Shown piece after piece: positions 33,730 through 42,046 of a stretch of 42,094 nucleotides of DNA (the first letter of the stretch is position 1; each line of letters begins with the position of its first letter). This stretch comes from an uncultured Desulfotignum sp. (GTDB lineage Bacteria; Desulfobacterota; Desulfobacteria; Desulfobacterales; Desulfobacteraceae), in NCBI GenBank assembly GCA_937951975.1, contig CALGAJ010000345.1:1-42094 (forward strand). Direction: 5' to 3'. Position numbers and translations under genes: made by a program. The notes beneath the pieces are model-generated. The model did no database searches, was not told the origin of the DNA, and saw only the letters and a list, made by a program, of their open reading frames with translations.

Positions 33730-35313
33730 ATGGCAAAAGATGCACCGGTGAAAACGGTTTTGGCAGACAATTTGACCGGTTTCAGACTGGATGCGCTGCT
33801 TATGCGCCACCGGGAACGAATTATTCGTGAGTGGCGGGACCGGCTCTTCAAAGAAGTGTCTGACAACTACGCGGCCAGAAATCCGGATGAACTGGCCAGA
33901 ACCACGGCCCGGGCCTATGATGCGTTTTTTCATGTCCTGGCTGAAAATGATTACACCGCCATTAACCGGTTCATCAATGAGATTACCAGTATCCGGTTGG
34001 AATCGGGATTTCCCCTGGATGATGTGCAAAAAGCATTCGAGCTTTTCAGAATACTCATTATTCCGGTGCTGGTGGAAGAATCTCCCAAATCCTGCCTGCG
34101 CAGGAATATCGAACTGGTGAATACCTGCCTGGCCTATACCATTCACCGGTTTTCCAACCATTTTCAGAAGATGCATGAAACCTGCCTCAAGGAATACGCG
34201 GTCCGGCTGGAACAGGATGTGGCAGCCAGAACAGCCCAGTTGAAAGAATCCGAGCACAAATACAAAACCCTGGTGGAAGAGATCAGTGACGGGTATCTGG
34301 TACTGGAACAAGAAACCATCGCGTTTGTGAACCCGGCATTCTGCCGGATGCACGGGATCAATGATCCCAAAAAGATCCTGATGACCCCGTTTTTGAACCT
34401 GGTTCATACAAAAGACCGTCCGGAAGTCCACCGCCTCGTTTCCCGGAACCATGTATCCGATCCGGGCGCTCTGGCCGCATTCGAATACCGACGCCTGATC
34501 ATGGACGGCCGCGCATTGCCCACGGAAATGGGATGCCGGCTCTCCCGGTTCGAGGGACGGGATTATGTGCTGTGCATTGTCCGGGATATCACCCGCCGGG
34601 TGAAACTGGAGAAAAAAAACCGGCAGATGGAGCGCATGGCCTATATTGGGCAGATCACTGCGTCCCTGTCCCATGAAATCCGCAATCCATTGTCCTCCAT
34701 TAAAATGAACCTCCAGATTCTGGGGCAGAACCACCGGTTCACCGGCAATGACGAAAAACGGCTGCGGATCACCGAAACCGAGATTCAGCGACTGGAGACC
34801 ATTCTTCAGCAGCTGCTGGATTTTGCCAAGCCGGTTTCCCTGGTTTTCGGGGATGTGGATATCACTGAGGTGGTGCGTTTCTGCGTGAATCTGCTGGATG
34901 TGAAATTCCGCAAGATCCAGGCCGCATGCCGGATCGATCCGGCGCCGTCTCTGCCCGTTATCACGGCGGACAGGGCCAAAATCGAACAGGTGGTGATCAA
35001 TCTGCTGCTCAATGCCCTGGATTCGATCCGTCCCGGCGGGAAAGTCTGTGTCCGGTCCTGGGTTAAACGGCAGAAAGAAACCGATTTCGTAGTCATCCAG
35101 GTGTCAGACGACGGGGATGGCATTCCTCCGGAGCTGATCCCCCATATTTTTGAACCTTTTTATACCACCAAAATCAAAGGAACCGGACTGGGTCTGGCCA
35201 ATGTCAAACAGATTGTTCAGGCGCACAACGGCTATGTCCATGTCGAAAACAAGAATCCCTGCGGCACCGTTTTTAAAGTGGTCCTGCCCTGTAAAGGAGG
35301 TCCGCGTGGCTGA
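33730..35313 (+). CDS. Histidine kinase with RsbRD-like and PAS domains
   Basis: A 527-residue soluble sensor kinase with no membrane helix. Residues ~12-150 resemble the RsbRD N-terminal (RsbT co-antagonist-like) helical domain (RHRERIIREWRDRLFKEVSD ... FRILIIPVLVEES). A PAS domain follows (about 175-285: VEEISDGYLVLEQETIAFVN), then the HisKA dimerisation helix with the phospho-acceptor His315 in SLSHEIRNPLSSIKM, and the HATPase domain (VINLLLNALDS N box, DDGDGIP G1, GTGLGLANVKQI G2). AAAGAGGGTGCC precedes the ATG. The response-regulator gene overlaps its end by 8 bases, so the two form a two-component pair, probably sensing a cytoplasmic signal. Confidence 0.92.
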   Translation: MAKDAPVKTVLADNLTGFRLDALLMRHRERIIREWRDRLFKEVSDNYAARNPDELARTTARAYDAFFHVLAENDYTAINRFINEITSIRLESGFPLDDVQKAFELFRILIIPVLVEESPKSCLRRNIELVNTCLAYTIHRFSNHFQKMHETCLKEYAVRLEQDVAARTAQLKESEHKYKTLVEEISDGYLVLEQETIAFVNPAFCRMHGINDPKKILMTPFLNLVHTKDRPEVHRLVSRNHVSDPGALAAFEYRRLIMDGRALPTEMGCRLSRFEGRDYVLCIVRDITRRVKLEKKNRQMERMAYIGQITASLSHEIRNPLSSIKMNLQILGQNHRFTGNDEKRLRITETEIQRLETILQQLLDFAKPVSLVFGDVDITEVVRFCVNLLDVKFRKIQAACRIDPAPSLPVITADRAKIEQVVINLLLNALDSIRPGGKVCVRSWVKRQKETDFVVIQVSDDGDGIPPELIPHIFEPFYTTKIKGTGLGLANVKQIVQAHNGYVHVENKNPCGTVFKVVLPCKGGPRG

Positions 35314-36652
35314 TCTGCTCATTGTGGATGACGAATCCACCATTCTGGAATCCATTTCCATGTTCATGGCGGAAAAGGGCCATGCGGTTCATACCGCAGC
35401 CACGGTTACACAGGCCGTGGCCCTGTTTAAAACGGTGAATCCCCAGGTCGTGATCCTGGATATCCGGCTCACGGACGGGTCCGGTCTGGATGCACTCAGG
35501 CAGATGAAAGAGGTCAATCCCCTGGCCAAGATCATCATGATCACGGCGTTTCAGGACATGGAAACCACCATTGAAGCCATGAAACGGGGGGCATATGATT
35601 ATATTCACAAGCCACTGGATGCCGTGGAACTGGACAATACCGTGAAACAGGCCATTGAGAGTCTGGAGCAGGACCGGAAACACGCGGCGTTTTCCGACGG
35701 ACCGGCCGGATTCGACCGGGGGGTGATCGTGGGCAGCAGCCGGGCCATGAAAGATGTGTTCAAGATGATCGGCATGCTGTGCCAGAACCGGGCCACGGCC
35801 CTGATCACCGGTGAGACCGGCACAGGCAAGGAGCTGGTGAGCCGGCGGATCCATCTGAGCAGCCCGGACAAGGACAAACCCTTTATCACCTTTGACTGTT
35901 CCGCCGTGGTCAGCACCCTTCTGGAAAGTGAGCTGTTCGGACATGAAAAAGGGGCGTTTACCGGGGCCGTGACCCAGCGGCCTGGAAAAATCGAGCTGGC
36001 AGGAGAGGGCACCCTGTTTCTGGACGAGGTGGGGGAACTTCCCTTGAACCTGCAGGCCAAGCTCCTGGGATTCCTGGAAAGAAAAGAGTATATGCGGGTG
36101 GGAGGCTCCCGGAACCTGACGTCCCGGTGCCGGATCATTGCGGCCACCAACCAGGACCTGGCACAAATGGTCAGGGAAAAAACGTTCCGGGCCGACCTGT
36201 ACTACCGCCTCAAGGTAGTCACCATCACCCTGCCGCCGCTGCGGGAACGGATTTCGGACATTCCTTTGCTGGTGGATCATTTTATCCGCAAATGCGCCCA
36301 TGATCTGGGGGTGACACCCATGCAGCTCCAGGACGGATGCATCGACCGGCTTGAATCCCATGCCTGGACCGGCAATGTCCGGGAGCTTGAAAACGTGATA
36401 ATTTCTGCGGCCATCCGGTCCCGGGGAAATGTGATCCTTGTGGAAACCCTGGATGCGCTGCTGTCCGGCACCGCGCCAAAGGTCAGCCGGTATCCGGCAT
36501 CCCAGTCGCTGGCCCAGGTGGAGAAACGCCATATCGAGGCGGTCCTGGACTCGGTCCAGTGGAACAGGACCCGGGCCTCCCGGATTCTGAAGATTTCTTT
36601 GCCCACCCTGCGAAAAAAGATTCGCAAATACCAACTGTCCCCTGAGCCCTGA
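35306..36652 (+). CDS. Sigma-54-dependent NtrC-family response regulator
   Basis: Three-domain regulator of 448 residues. GTG 35306 is chosen because AAAGGAGG (35293-35300) lies 5 bases upstream and the receiver then begins MADLLIVDDEST. The receiver has the phosphoacceptor Asp52 in VILDIRLTDGSG. The AAA+ domain shows Walker A GETGTGKELV, the sigma-54 contact loop GAFTGA, Walker B LFLDEVGELPL and the sensor-II region. The C-terminal Fis-like helix-turn-helix is WNRTRASRILKISLPTLRKKIR. It overlaps the kinase gene by 8 bases. A -24/-12 promoter sits 136 bases downstream of its stop, before the symporter operon, which is the obvious target. Confidence 0.95.
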   Translation: MADLLIVDDESTILESISMFMAEKGHAVHTAATVTQAVALFKTVNPQVVILDIRLTDGSGLDALRQMKEVNPLAKIIMITAFQDMETTIEAMKRGAYDYIHKPLDAVELDNTVKQAIESLEQDRKHAAFSDGPAGFDRGVIVGSSRAMKDVFKMIGMLCQNRATALITGETGTGKELVSRRIHLSSPDKDKPFITFDCSAVVSTLLESELFGHEKGAFTGAVTQRPGKIELAGEGTLFLDEVGELPLNLQAKLLGFLERKEYMRVGGSRNLTSRCRIIAATNQDLAQMVREKTFRADLYYRLKVVTITLPPLRERISDIPLLVDHFIRKCAHDLGVTPMQLQDGCIDRLESHAWTGNVRELENVIISAAIRSRGNVILVETLDALLSGTAPKVSRYPASQSLAQVEKRHIEAVLDSVQWNRTRASRILKISLPTLRKKIRKYQLSPEP

Positions 36653-36723
36653 TGAAACAACTTTTCTAGTCTGCAACGTTTCTTTCTGGTCATTCGGCCG
36701 CCGCACCGGGATCCCACCGTTTC

Positions 36724-36747
36724 GCCCCGGGTGTGAATCGCCGGGGC
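36724..36747 (+). terminator. Inverted repeat after the regulator gene (terminator or activator site)
   Basis: GCCCCGG (36724-36730) and CCGGGGC (36741-36747) form a 7-bp inverted repeat around a 10-base loop. The next T run is about ten bases further on. This could end the kinase/regulator transcript. Alternatively, it lies about 40-65 bases upstream of the -24 element and could be the enhancer-like binding site of the regulator. Confidence 0.45.
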
Positions 36748-36788
36748 TGATCCGGTTTTTCAGCTTTATTGTAATCATATTATAATCA

Positions 36789-36804
36789 TGGCACATCAAT
36801 TGCT
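36789..36804 (+). promoter_or_regulatory. Sigma-54 (-24/-12) promoter
   Basis: TGGCACATCAATTGCT fits the consensus TGGCAC-N5-TTGCW, with the invariant GG (36790-36791) and GC (36802-36803) exactly ten bases apart. It lies between an NtrC-family regulator gene and the symporter/CoA-ligase genes. Transcription would start near 36814, leaving a leader of about 120 bases before the first gene. No other equally good match was noticed in the intergenic regions I inspected. Confidence 0.85.
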
Positions 36805-36933
36805 CATACATGTCCAAAGATCGTGCAACACCCATTGAGAATCACATCCGGGCGTTTCTTCAGAAAATTCCGGATTTTAAACCAGGCAGTACGAATACAT
36901 CCATATAATTTTTTATCGCAAGGAGGAACGTAC

Positions 36934-37215
36934 ATGTCCGCAAAGGCGAACAAAAGGAAAAACCTGGGTTTCTTAGTGGTGTTTGTGGTACTCACGGTAT
37001 TCTGCTGGTGTCCTGTGGGGTATGGCCGGTATGGTGAGGTCGGCCTGATTCTGGGGATGCCGTCCTGGGCGTTTTATCTGCTTGTGATCGGGGCACTGCT
37101 GTTTGTTTTGCAATGGATCTATCTGTTTCAGACAGACCTGGCGCTGTATGACAGGGATTTGGAAAACATTGTGGACACATTGAGAAAAACAGAAATGGAG
37201 GACCTCCGCTCATGA
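36934..37215 (+). CDS. Small membrane subunit of a sodium:solute symporter
   Basis: A 93-residue membrane protein with two helices (LGFLVVFVVLTVFCWCPVGYG and FYLLVIGALLFVLQWIYLF). AAGGAGG before ATG 36934 fixes the start; the longer frame upstream has no support. Small two-helix partners of this kind (DUF3311/DUF997-like) often precede SSS-family transporters and appear to act as their accessory subunit. Its stop overlaps the next start by ATGA. First gene downstream of the sigma-54 promoter. Confidence 0.83.
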   Translation: MSAKANKRKNLGFLVVFVVLTVFCWCPVGYGRYGEVGLILGMPSWAFYLLVIGALLFVLQWIYLFQTDLALYDRDLENIVDTLRKTEMEDLRS

Positions 37216-38708
37216 TCGCCGTCATTATTATCACCAGCTTATGTTTTGTATCCGTTTTCATCAGTTATGTCGCGTTTCGCAAGGGATTTACCAAAAGTGC
37301 GGATGATTATTTTGTGGCCGGTTCCAGCCTGGGATATTTTGTGCTGATTTTCAGCCTTTTGGCCTCTTTTTTAAGCGCGTTCTCCATGTTCGGGATGTCC
37401 AGTTTCGGATACCGTTTAGGATATGGGTCCCTGTATGTGCTCACGGCCAACCTGGTGCCTCTGGGGTTTTTATGGTATTTTATGCACAAAAAAACCTTTC
37501 TTTTGGGTCGGGCCAGAAAATGGATGACCATGGGGGCCCCGTTCGGTGAACGGTACGGCACTCCCATGAAAATCATTCTGGTGCTGGTGGTGCTCGTGGC
37601 TTCGGTTCCCTATGTGGTGGCCCAGATTCAGGGTATCGGCGTGATGCTCGAAGCCATGAGCGACGGGATTATCTCCTTTCGCCTGGGTCTGTTTTTCGTG
37701 CCGTTTTTCATCGCCATCTATCTGATGATGGGGGGCATGAAAGGGGCGGCCTGGGTCAATGCCATCCAGGGCGTGTTCTTCTCGGTCATGGTGTTTGTCC
37801 TGTTCTTCTTTGTCATGATGAAAAACGGCGGGTTCGTACCCACCATGGAGATGGTCATGGCCAAACATCCCACCCTGTTCCAGATCGGCTGGGCCGGGGG
37901 CAAGGTGTGGAGCTATCCAATGATCTTTGGGATGGCATCGGCCATGGCCCTGGGCTGTGTGTGCTTTCCCCAGCCCTATATGCATGCCTATTCCAGCCGG
38001 TCGGTCCGGGGTCTTAAAGCCATGTTTCTGTCTTTTGGGGGTATTTGTCTGTTTATTATCACCATGCCCACTCTCATTGGTATCGCCGGTAACGTGATCG
38101 TGCCCGGGCTCAAAGGGGTGGAAGCCGATAAGATTTACGGGCTGGTGGCTGCCGCCACCATGCCGGACTGGCTGGCGGCCCTGGCTGTGGCCGGCGGGTT
38201 TACGGCCGCCATGTCCACAGTGAACGGCCTGGTGTTCGGCAATGCCGTCAACCTGTCTCTGGATGTGGTCAAAACCATACGGCCCCAGACCCAGCCTGGC
38301 GAATACATCACCCTGGCAAGGATTTTTGTGGCGATCATCATGGCGGTCTGTGTGTGGATCGCCTGGAATCCCACAACGCCCGTGGCGGAACTGTCCGTGA
38401 TCGCCTTCGGGACCGTGGCCGTCACTTTTTTCGCCCTGTGGGGGGCGTACTACTGGAAAAAGGCCACAGCCGCAGGTGCGATTTCATCCACCCTGGCCGG
38501 CGTATTCATGAACGTTCTGTTTTTTGTTCTGGGGGGTAAGAACATGATCCTGTTTCCCCAGACATTCATGTTTCAGCTCAACGGATTTCTGGCTTCGTTC
38601 ATTGTGGCCGGGATTGTCTTTTTTGTTGTCTCATGGCTGACTACCCCCGGTAAAACCGAAGAAAAAAGCCTGAAACTTTTTTTCCATCCTGTCATGGAAA
38701 AATATTAA
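37212..38708 (+). CDS. Sodium:solute symporter (SSS family)
   Basis: A 498-residue transporter with about thirteen helices of the SSS/PutP/PanF-like family. Recognisable parts are ADDYFVAGSSLGYFVLIFSL, LLASFLSAFSMFGMSSFGYR in the first helices, YVVAQIQGIGVMLEAMS, and GGFTAAMSTVNGLVFGNAVN, which carries the conserved helix-8 region near the sodium site. It brings in a carboxylate with sodium. The following gene is an aromatic/short-chain acid CoA ligase, so the likely cargo is the acid that is then activated (benzoate or a relative). It overlaps the small subunit by 4 bases and lies 18 bases before the ligase. Confidence 0.91.
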   Translation: MIAVIIITSLCFVSVFISYVAFRKGFTKSADDYFVAGSSLGYFVLIFSLLASFLSAFSMFGMSSFGYRLGYGSLYVLTANLVPLGFLWYFMHKKTFLLGRARKWMTMGAPFGERYGTPMKIILVLVVLVASVPYVVAQIQGIGVMLEAMSDGIISFRLGLFFVPFFIAIYLMMGGMKGAAWVNAIQGVFFSVMVFVLFFFVMMKNGGFVPTMEMVMAKHPTLFQIGWAGGKVWSYPMIFGMASAMALGCVCFPQPYMHAYSSRSVRGLKAMFLSFGGICLFIITMPTLIGIAGNVIVPGLKGVEADKIYGLVAAATMPDWLAALAVAGGFTAAMSTVNGLVFGNAVNLSLDVVKTIRPQTQPGEYITLARIFVAIIMAVCVWIAWNPTTPVAELSVIAFGTVAVTFFALWGAYYWKKATAAGAISSTLAGVFMNVLFFVLGGKNMILFPQTFMFQLNGFLASFIVAGIVFFVVSWLTTPGKTEEKSLKLFFHPVMEKY

Positions 38709-38726
38709 TTGAGGAGGAAGTGATTT

Positions 38727-40301
38727 ATGGAACTCGAATATCTTGGACTGGAAAAATTCAATGCAGCCGATTATTTTCTGGACCGCAACATCCGGGAAGG
38801 CCGGGAAGACAAGGTGGCAGTGGTATGTGAAGACCGGAAGCTGACCTATGGAGAGCTGACCGGAGAAGCCAACCGGTTCGGCAATGCTCTGAAGTCCGAA
38901 GGAGTCCGCATGGAAAACCGGGTGGCGTTGCTGATGCTGGACATGGAACTGTATCCGGCCGCCTTTCTGGGAGCGATTAAAATCGGGGCCGTGCCCATCT
39001 GTCTGAACACCCTGATGCGGCCCAAGGATTACCTGTATTTTTTGAACGACAGCCGTGCCCGGATTCTGGTAGTGGATGAGTCCCTGTATTTCAATATTGA
39101 GGAAATCAAATCCGATCTCCTGTTTCTGGAAAAGATCGTGGTGGTGAACCAGCAGAACGAAACACCGGATACCGTGTCCTATGACCAGTTTGTCAAAGGA
39201 CAGTCCGATGCACTGGAACCGGCCCCCACCGGACCGGACGATGCCTGTTTCTGGCTGTACAGTTCCGGTTCCACAGGCAAACCCAAGGGCACGGTGCATC
39301 TTCAGCATGACATGCTTTTCAGCGTTGAGACATATGGCAAACAGGTGCTCAAAATCCGGGAAGACGATGTCTGCTTTTCCGCGGCCAAGATGTTTTTTGC
39401 CTACGGCCTGGGCAACAGCCTGTATTTTCCGTTCAGCATGGGTGCCACCACCGTGCTGATGCCGGAGCGCCCCACCCCGCAGTCGGTGTTCAATACCATT
39501 GCCAGGTACAAACCCACCCTGTATTTCGGGGTGCCCACCCTGTACGGGGCCATGCTGGCCCAGGATGAGGGTAGCATGGCCGGAGTCCGGTTGTGCACTT
39601 CTGCGGGCGAGGCCTTGCCGGCCCATCTTTTCAAACGGTGGAAAGAACGGTTCCATGTGGATATTCTGGACGGCATCGGGTCCACGGAAGTCAGTCACAT
39701 TTACATCTCCAACCGGGTGGAGGATATCCGGCCCGGTTCCACCGGCCAGCTGGTGCCCGGATACGAGGCAAAGATCGTGGATGACCAGCTCAACGAAGTG
39801 CCCGAAGGCGAGATCGGCACCGTGCTCATCAAAGGGGACAGCACAGCCGCCTATTACTGGAACAAACATGAGAAAACCAAGGAAGCCATGCTCGGAGACT
39901 GGTTCAATACGGATGACAAGTTTTTTGTGGACCAGGACGGATTTTTCTATTATGTGGGCCGGTCCAACGACATGCTCAAGGTGGGCGGCATCTGGGTCTC
40001 CCCCATCGAGGTGGAAGCCTGCCTTATCGGTCACCCGGCCGTGCTGGAATGCGCCGTGGTGCCGGGCAGAGACGATGAAAACCTGGTGAAACCCAGCGCT
40101 TACATCGTGTTGAACAAGGGATTTGAGGAATCACCGGAACTGGAAAAAGAGATCAAATCCTATGTGAAAAAAGAGCTGGCCCACTACAAGTTCCCCCGGT
40201 GGATCAACTTTGTGGAAGACCTGCCCAAAACCGCTACCGGCAAGGTCAAGCGGTTTGAACTCAAAGGAAAGGAGGATGAGCGGGCCCTTCAGGCCGGTTA
40301 A
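38727..40301 (+). CDS. Benzoate-CoA ligase family protein (acid:CoA ligase)
   Basis: ANL-superfamily adenylate-forming enzyme of 524 residues. It activates a carboxylic acid by ATP to the acyl-adenylate and then to the CoA thioester. Seen: the P-loop YSSGSTGKPKGTVHLQHDM, the A5-type segment LDGIGSTEVSH, the hinge GRSNDMLKVGG and the catalytic lysine in PKTATGKVKRFEL. The overall pattern (WLYSSGSTGKPK, FAYGLGNSLYFPF, GVPTLYGAML) is that of benzoate-CoA ligases (BadA/BclA-like), but related enzymes take other aromatic or short-chain acids. GAGGAGG lies upstream of the ATG. It is the last gene of the sigma-54 operon and ends 15 bases before a strong terminator. Confidence 0.92.
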   Translation: MELEYLGLEKFNAADYFLDRNIREGREDKVAVVCEDRKLTYGELTGEANRFGNALKSEGVRMENRVALLMLDMELYPAAFLGAIKIGAVPICLNTLMRPKDYLYFLNDSRARILVVDESLYFNIEEIKSDLLFLEKIVVVNQQNETPDTVSYDQFVKGQSDALEPAPTGPDDACFWLYSSGSTGKPKGTVHLQHDMLFSVETYGKQVLKIREDDVCFSAAKMFFAYGLGNSLYFPFSMGATTVLMPERPTPQSVFNTIARYKPTLYFGVPTLYGAMLAQDEGSMAGVRLCTSAGEALPAHLFKRWKERFHVDILDGIGSTEVSHIYISNRVEDIRPGSTGQLVPGYEAKIVDDQLNEVPEGEIGTVLIKGDSTAAYYWNKHEKTKEAMLGDWFNTDDKFFVDQDGFFYYVGRSNDMLKVGGIWVSPIEVEACLIGHPAVLECAVVPGRDDENLVKPSAYIVLNKGFEESPELEKEIKSYVKKELAHYKFPRWINFVEDLPKTATGKVKRFELKGKEDERALQAG

Positions 40302-40316
40302 TCATCCCTGACGCAT

Positions 40317-40360
40317 CCCCCTGTGTCCCGGCACGATCTCCGTCGGGCACAGGGGGTTTT
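40317..40360 (+). terminator. Rho-independent terminator of the symporter/ligase operon
   Basis: CCCCCTGTG (40317-40325) pairs with CACAGGGGG (40348-40356). The stem is extended by CCCG/CGGG with one bulged T, the loop is about 13 bases, and it is followed by TTTTAT. It lies just after the CoA-ligase stop, and its T run touches the stop codon of the convergent oxidase gene. Confidence 0.92.
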
Positions 40361-41810
40361 ATCTGATGCCGGTTTGAAATCCCTTTTCCCAGTGATGTTG
40401 GGGAAAAATTTTGCCGGGATTGAGAATGCCGTTGGGATCCAGCAGTTTTTTAATCTGCAGCGCCAGATCCAGGGTGGCGTCATTCAGGTTGACGCCCAGA
40501 TATTCTTTTTTGGCCAGGCCGATGCCGTGCTCAGCGGCAATCCGTCCGCCCAGGGCTTTTGTCAGGGAAAATATCAGGTGCGTGACTTCCCCGGCCCGTT
40601 GGGGGGACAAAGGACCTGTCGCTTCTGAGACACTCAAATGGATATTGCCGTCGGCAAAATGCCCGAAAGACAGGATCCGCAGATGTTGTTCCTGAGCCAG
40701 GGACGCCAGCTTTTCCAGCATGTCCGGGATGGATGCCGGGGGTACGGCAATGTCCTCTTCCAGCCAGTGGGGGCACAGGCCGGCCAGTGCCCCATGGATG
40801 CTGCGGCGCACCTCCCAGAGCTGTTCCCGCTCAGCCGGATTTTGGGCAAAATGAATCCCGGTGGCCCCGCACTGACTGCATATCTGCCGGACCGTTGCCG
40901 CCTCCTTTGCCACGGCATCCTCAGCCCCGTCCAGTTCGATGAGCAGCATGGCCCCGGTGTCGGAAGCGATCAACGATGCCACCGGATCTGACAGGCCGGT
41001 TTTGGTGACCGCCTCCAGGCAGAACCGGTCGATGAATTCCAGGGTGCAGGGTGTCACCCCGGTTTTGAGCAGCATGGGCACCACCCGGCCGGCGGCCTGG
41101 ATGTCCGGAAAACTCACGGCCAGGGTCTGGAGGGTTTCGGGCAAGGGCACCAGCCGGACAATGGCTTTGGTGATCACCCCCAGGGTGCCTTCCGATCCCA
41201 CAAACAGTTCGGTCATGGAATAGCCCACCACATCCTTGATGCATTTGGATCCCAGCGTGACCAGCCGGCCGTCCGGAAGCACCACTTCCAGGCCCAGGAC
41301 ATACTGCTTGGTGACCCCGTACTTGGCGGCCCGCATTCCGCCGGCATTTTCCGCAATATTGCCGCCGATGGTGGAAAACCCGGCACTGGCCGGATCCGGC
41401 GGATAAAACAGTCCTTTTTCTTCCACAGCTTTCTGGAGGGTGCCGGTGATCACCCCGGTTTCCACGGTGGCACACAGGTTGTCCGTATCGATTTCCAGGA
41501 TCCGGTTCATCCGTTCCAGCACCAGGACAATGCCGCCCATGGCGGGCACGGCCCCGCCGGTGAGGCCGGACCCGGCCCCCCTGGGCACTAGTGGAATCCG
41601 TCGGGTCGCGGCGTACTGCATCACCTTGCAGACATCTGCCGGGGTATGGGCGAACACCACGGCCAGGGGTACGGCCTGATCCGCCCCGGCGTCAAATGCA
41701 TAGGTCCACCGGTCTTCCAGATCAAACAGACACTGGTCCGGTCCCAGCATTGCCGTGAGATCCTGCCGCATCTGTTTCGATGTGTTTGAAGCGTTTGAAA
41801 AAGGGTTCAT
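40359..41810 (-). CDS. FAD-linked oxidase, GlcD/D-lactate dehydrogenase type
   Basis: A 483-residue flavoprotein of the vanillyl-alcohol-oxidase fold. The FAD-binding part shows PRGAGSGLTGGAVPAMGG and DPASAGFSTIGGNIAENAGG; the C-terminal cap has GHFADGNIHLSV and EHGIGLAKKEYL with the conserved histidines. Such enzymes oxidise D-2-hydroxy acids such as D-lactate or glycolate and pass electrons to a partner. AAGGA before the ATG supports the start. No GlcE/GlcF- or ferredoxin-type partner lies in the window, although it may follow outside. It converges on the CoA-ligase gene with the operon terminator between them. Confidence 0.93.
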   Translation of the reverse strand: MNPFSNASNTSKQMRQDLTAMLGPDQCLFDLEDRWTYAFDAGADQAVPLAVVFAHTPADVCKVMQYAATRRIPLVPRGAGSGLTGGAVPAMGGIVLVLERMNRILEIDTDNLCATVETGVITGTLQKAVEEKGLFYPPDPASAGFSTIGGNIAENAGGMRAAKYGVTKQYVLGLEVVLPDGRLVTLGSKCIKDVVGYSMTELFVGSEGTLGVITKAIVRLVPLPETLQTLAVSFPDIQAAGRVVPMLLKTGVTPCTLEFIDRFCLEAVTKTGLSDPVASLIASDTGAMLLIELDGAEDAVAKEAATVRQICSQCGATGIHFAQNPAEREQLWEVRRSIHGALAGLCPHWLEEDIAVPPASIPDMLEKLASLAQEQHLRILSFGHFADGNIHLSVSEATGPLSPQRAGEVTHLIFSLTKALGGRIAAEHGIGLAKKEYLGVNLNDATLDLALQIKKLLDPNGILNPGKIFPQHHWEKGFQTGIR

Positions 41811-41929
41811 TTTTTCCTTGGGAATGTCACTTGATAAATTGCATGGCAGCTTCGGCTGCCCATTTATTTGTCCGAAATTATTTCCATATAAATTCTGAGT
41901 ATATTTTAAAATCGAATAATTACAATAGA
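41811..41929. other. AT-rich leader with UUCG hairpin
   Basis: Short AT-rich non-coding stretch upstream of the minus-strand oxidase gene. It contains GGCAGC-TTCG-GCTGCC (41845-41860), a 6-bp stem closed by a TTCG tetraloop, followed on the plus strand by CATTTATTTG. The hairpin could be a terminator for a plus-strand transcript or an element in the oxidase leader. No promoter is certain. Confidence 0.4.
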
Positions 41930-42046
41930 ATTAAAAAAGATCAGTGGACTGGATTTGCAACAAAAAACCGGCGAGTTCCCAACCTCAAAAACCGGATGGC
42001 TGAAAAGGTTGAAAAAGCTGTTCTGAAATTGTCCGAAGAAAAGTAA
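41930..42046 (+). pseudogene. Possible transposase fragment (IS481/IS3-like DNA-binding part)
   Basis: The last 38 or so codons of an open frame ending at TAA 42044-42046 read WTGFATKNRRVPNLKNRMAE, then KVEKAVLKLSEEK. This resembles the stretch between the helix-turn-helix and the integrase domain in some IS481/IS3-type transposases (NRxxPxxKNRxxxxVExAV). The frame stops where such proteins would go on to the YGQ/RxSNEL part, so it would be a truncated remnant. The surrounding DNA is AT-rich with no start or ribosome-binding site that I trust. Recognition is from memory and weak. Confidence 0.35.

Noticed and set aside
35273..36835. Minus-strand open frame of 520 codons
   Set aside because: Antisense to the NtrC-type regulator; a by-product of GC-rich third positions.
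38631..40034. Minus-strand open frame of 467 codons
   Set aside because: Antisense to the CoA ligase; no motif.
41780..41929. N-terminal part of the 88-codon frame at the window end
   Set aside because: It overlaps the well-supported start of the oxidase gene and has no protein-like features; only the last ~38 codons resemble anything.
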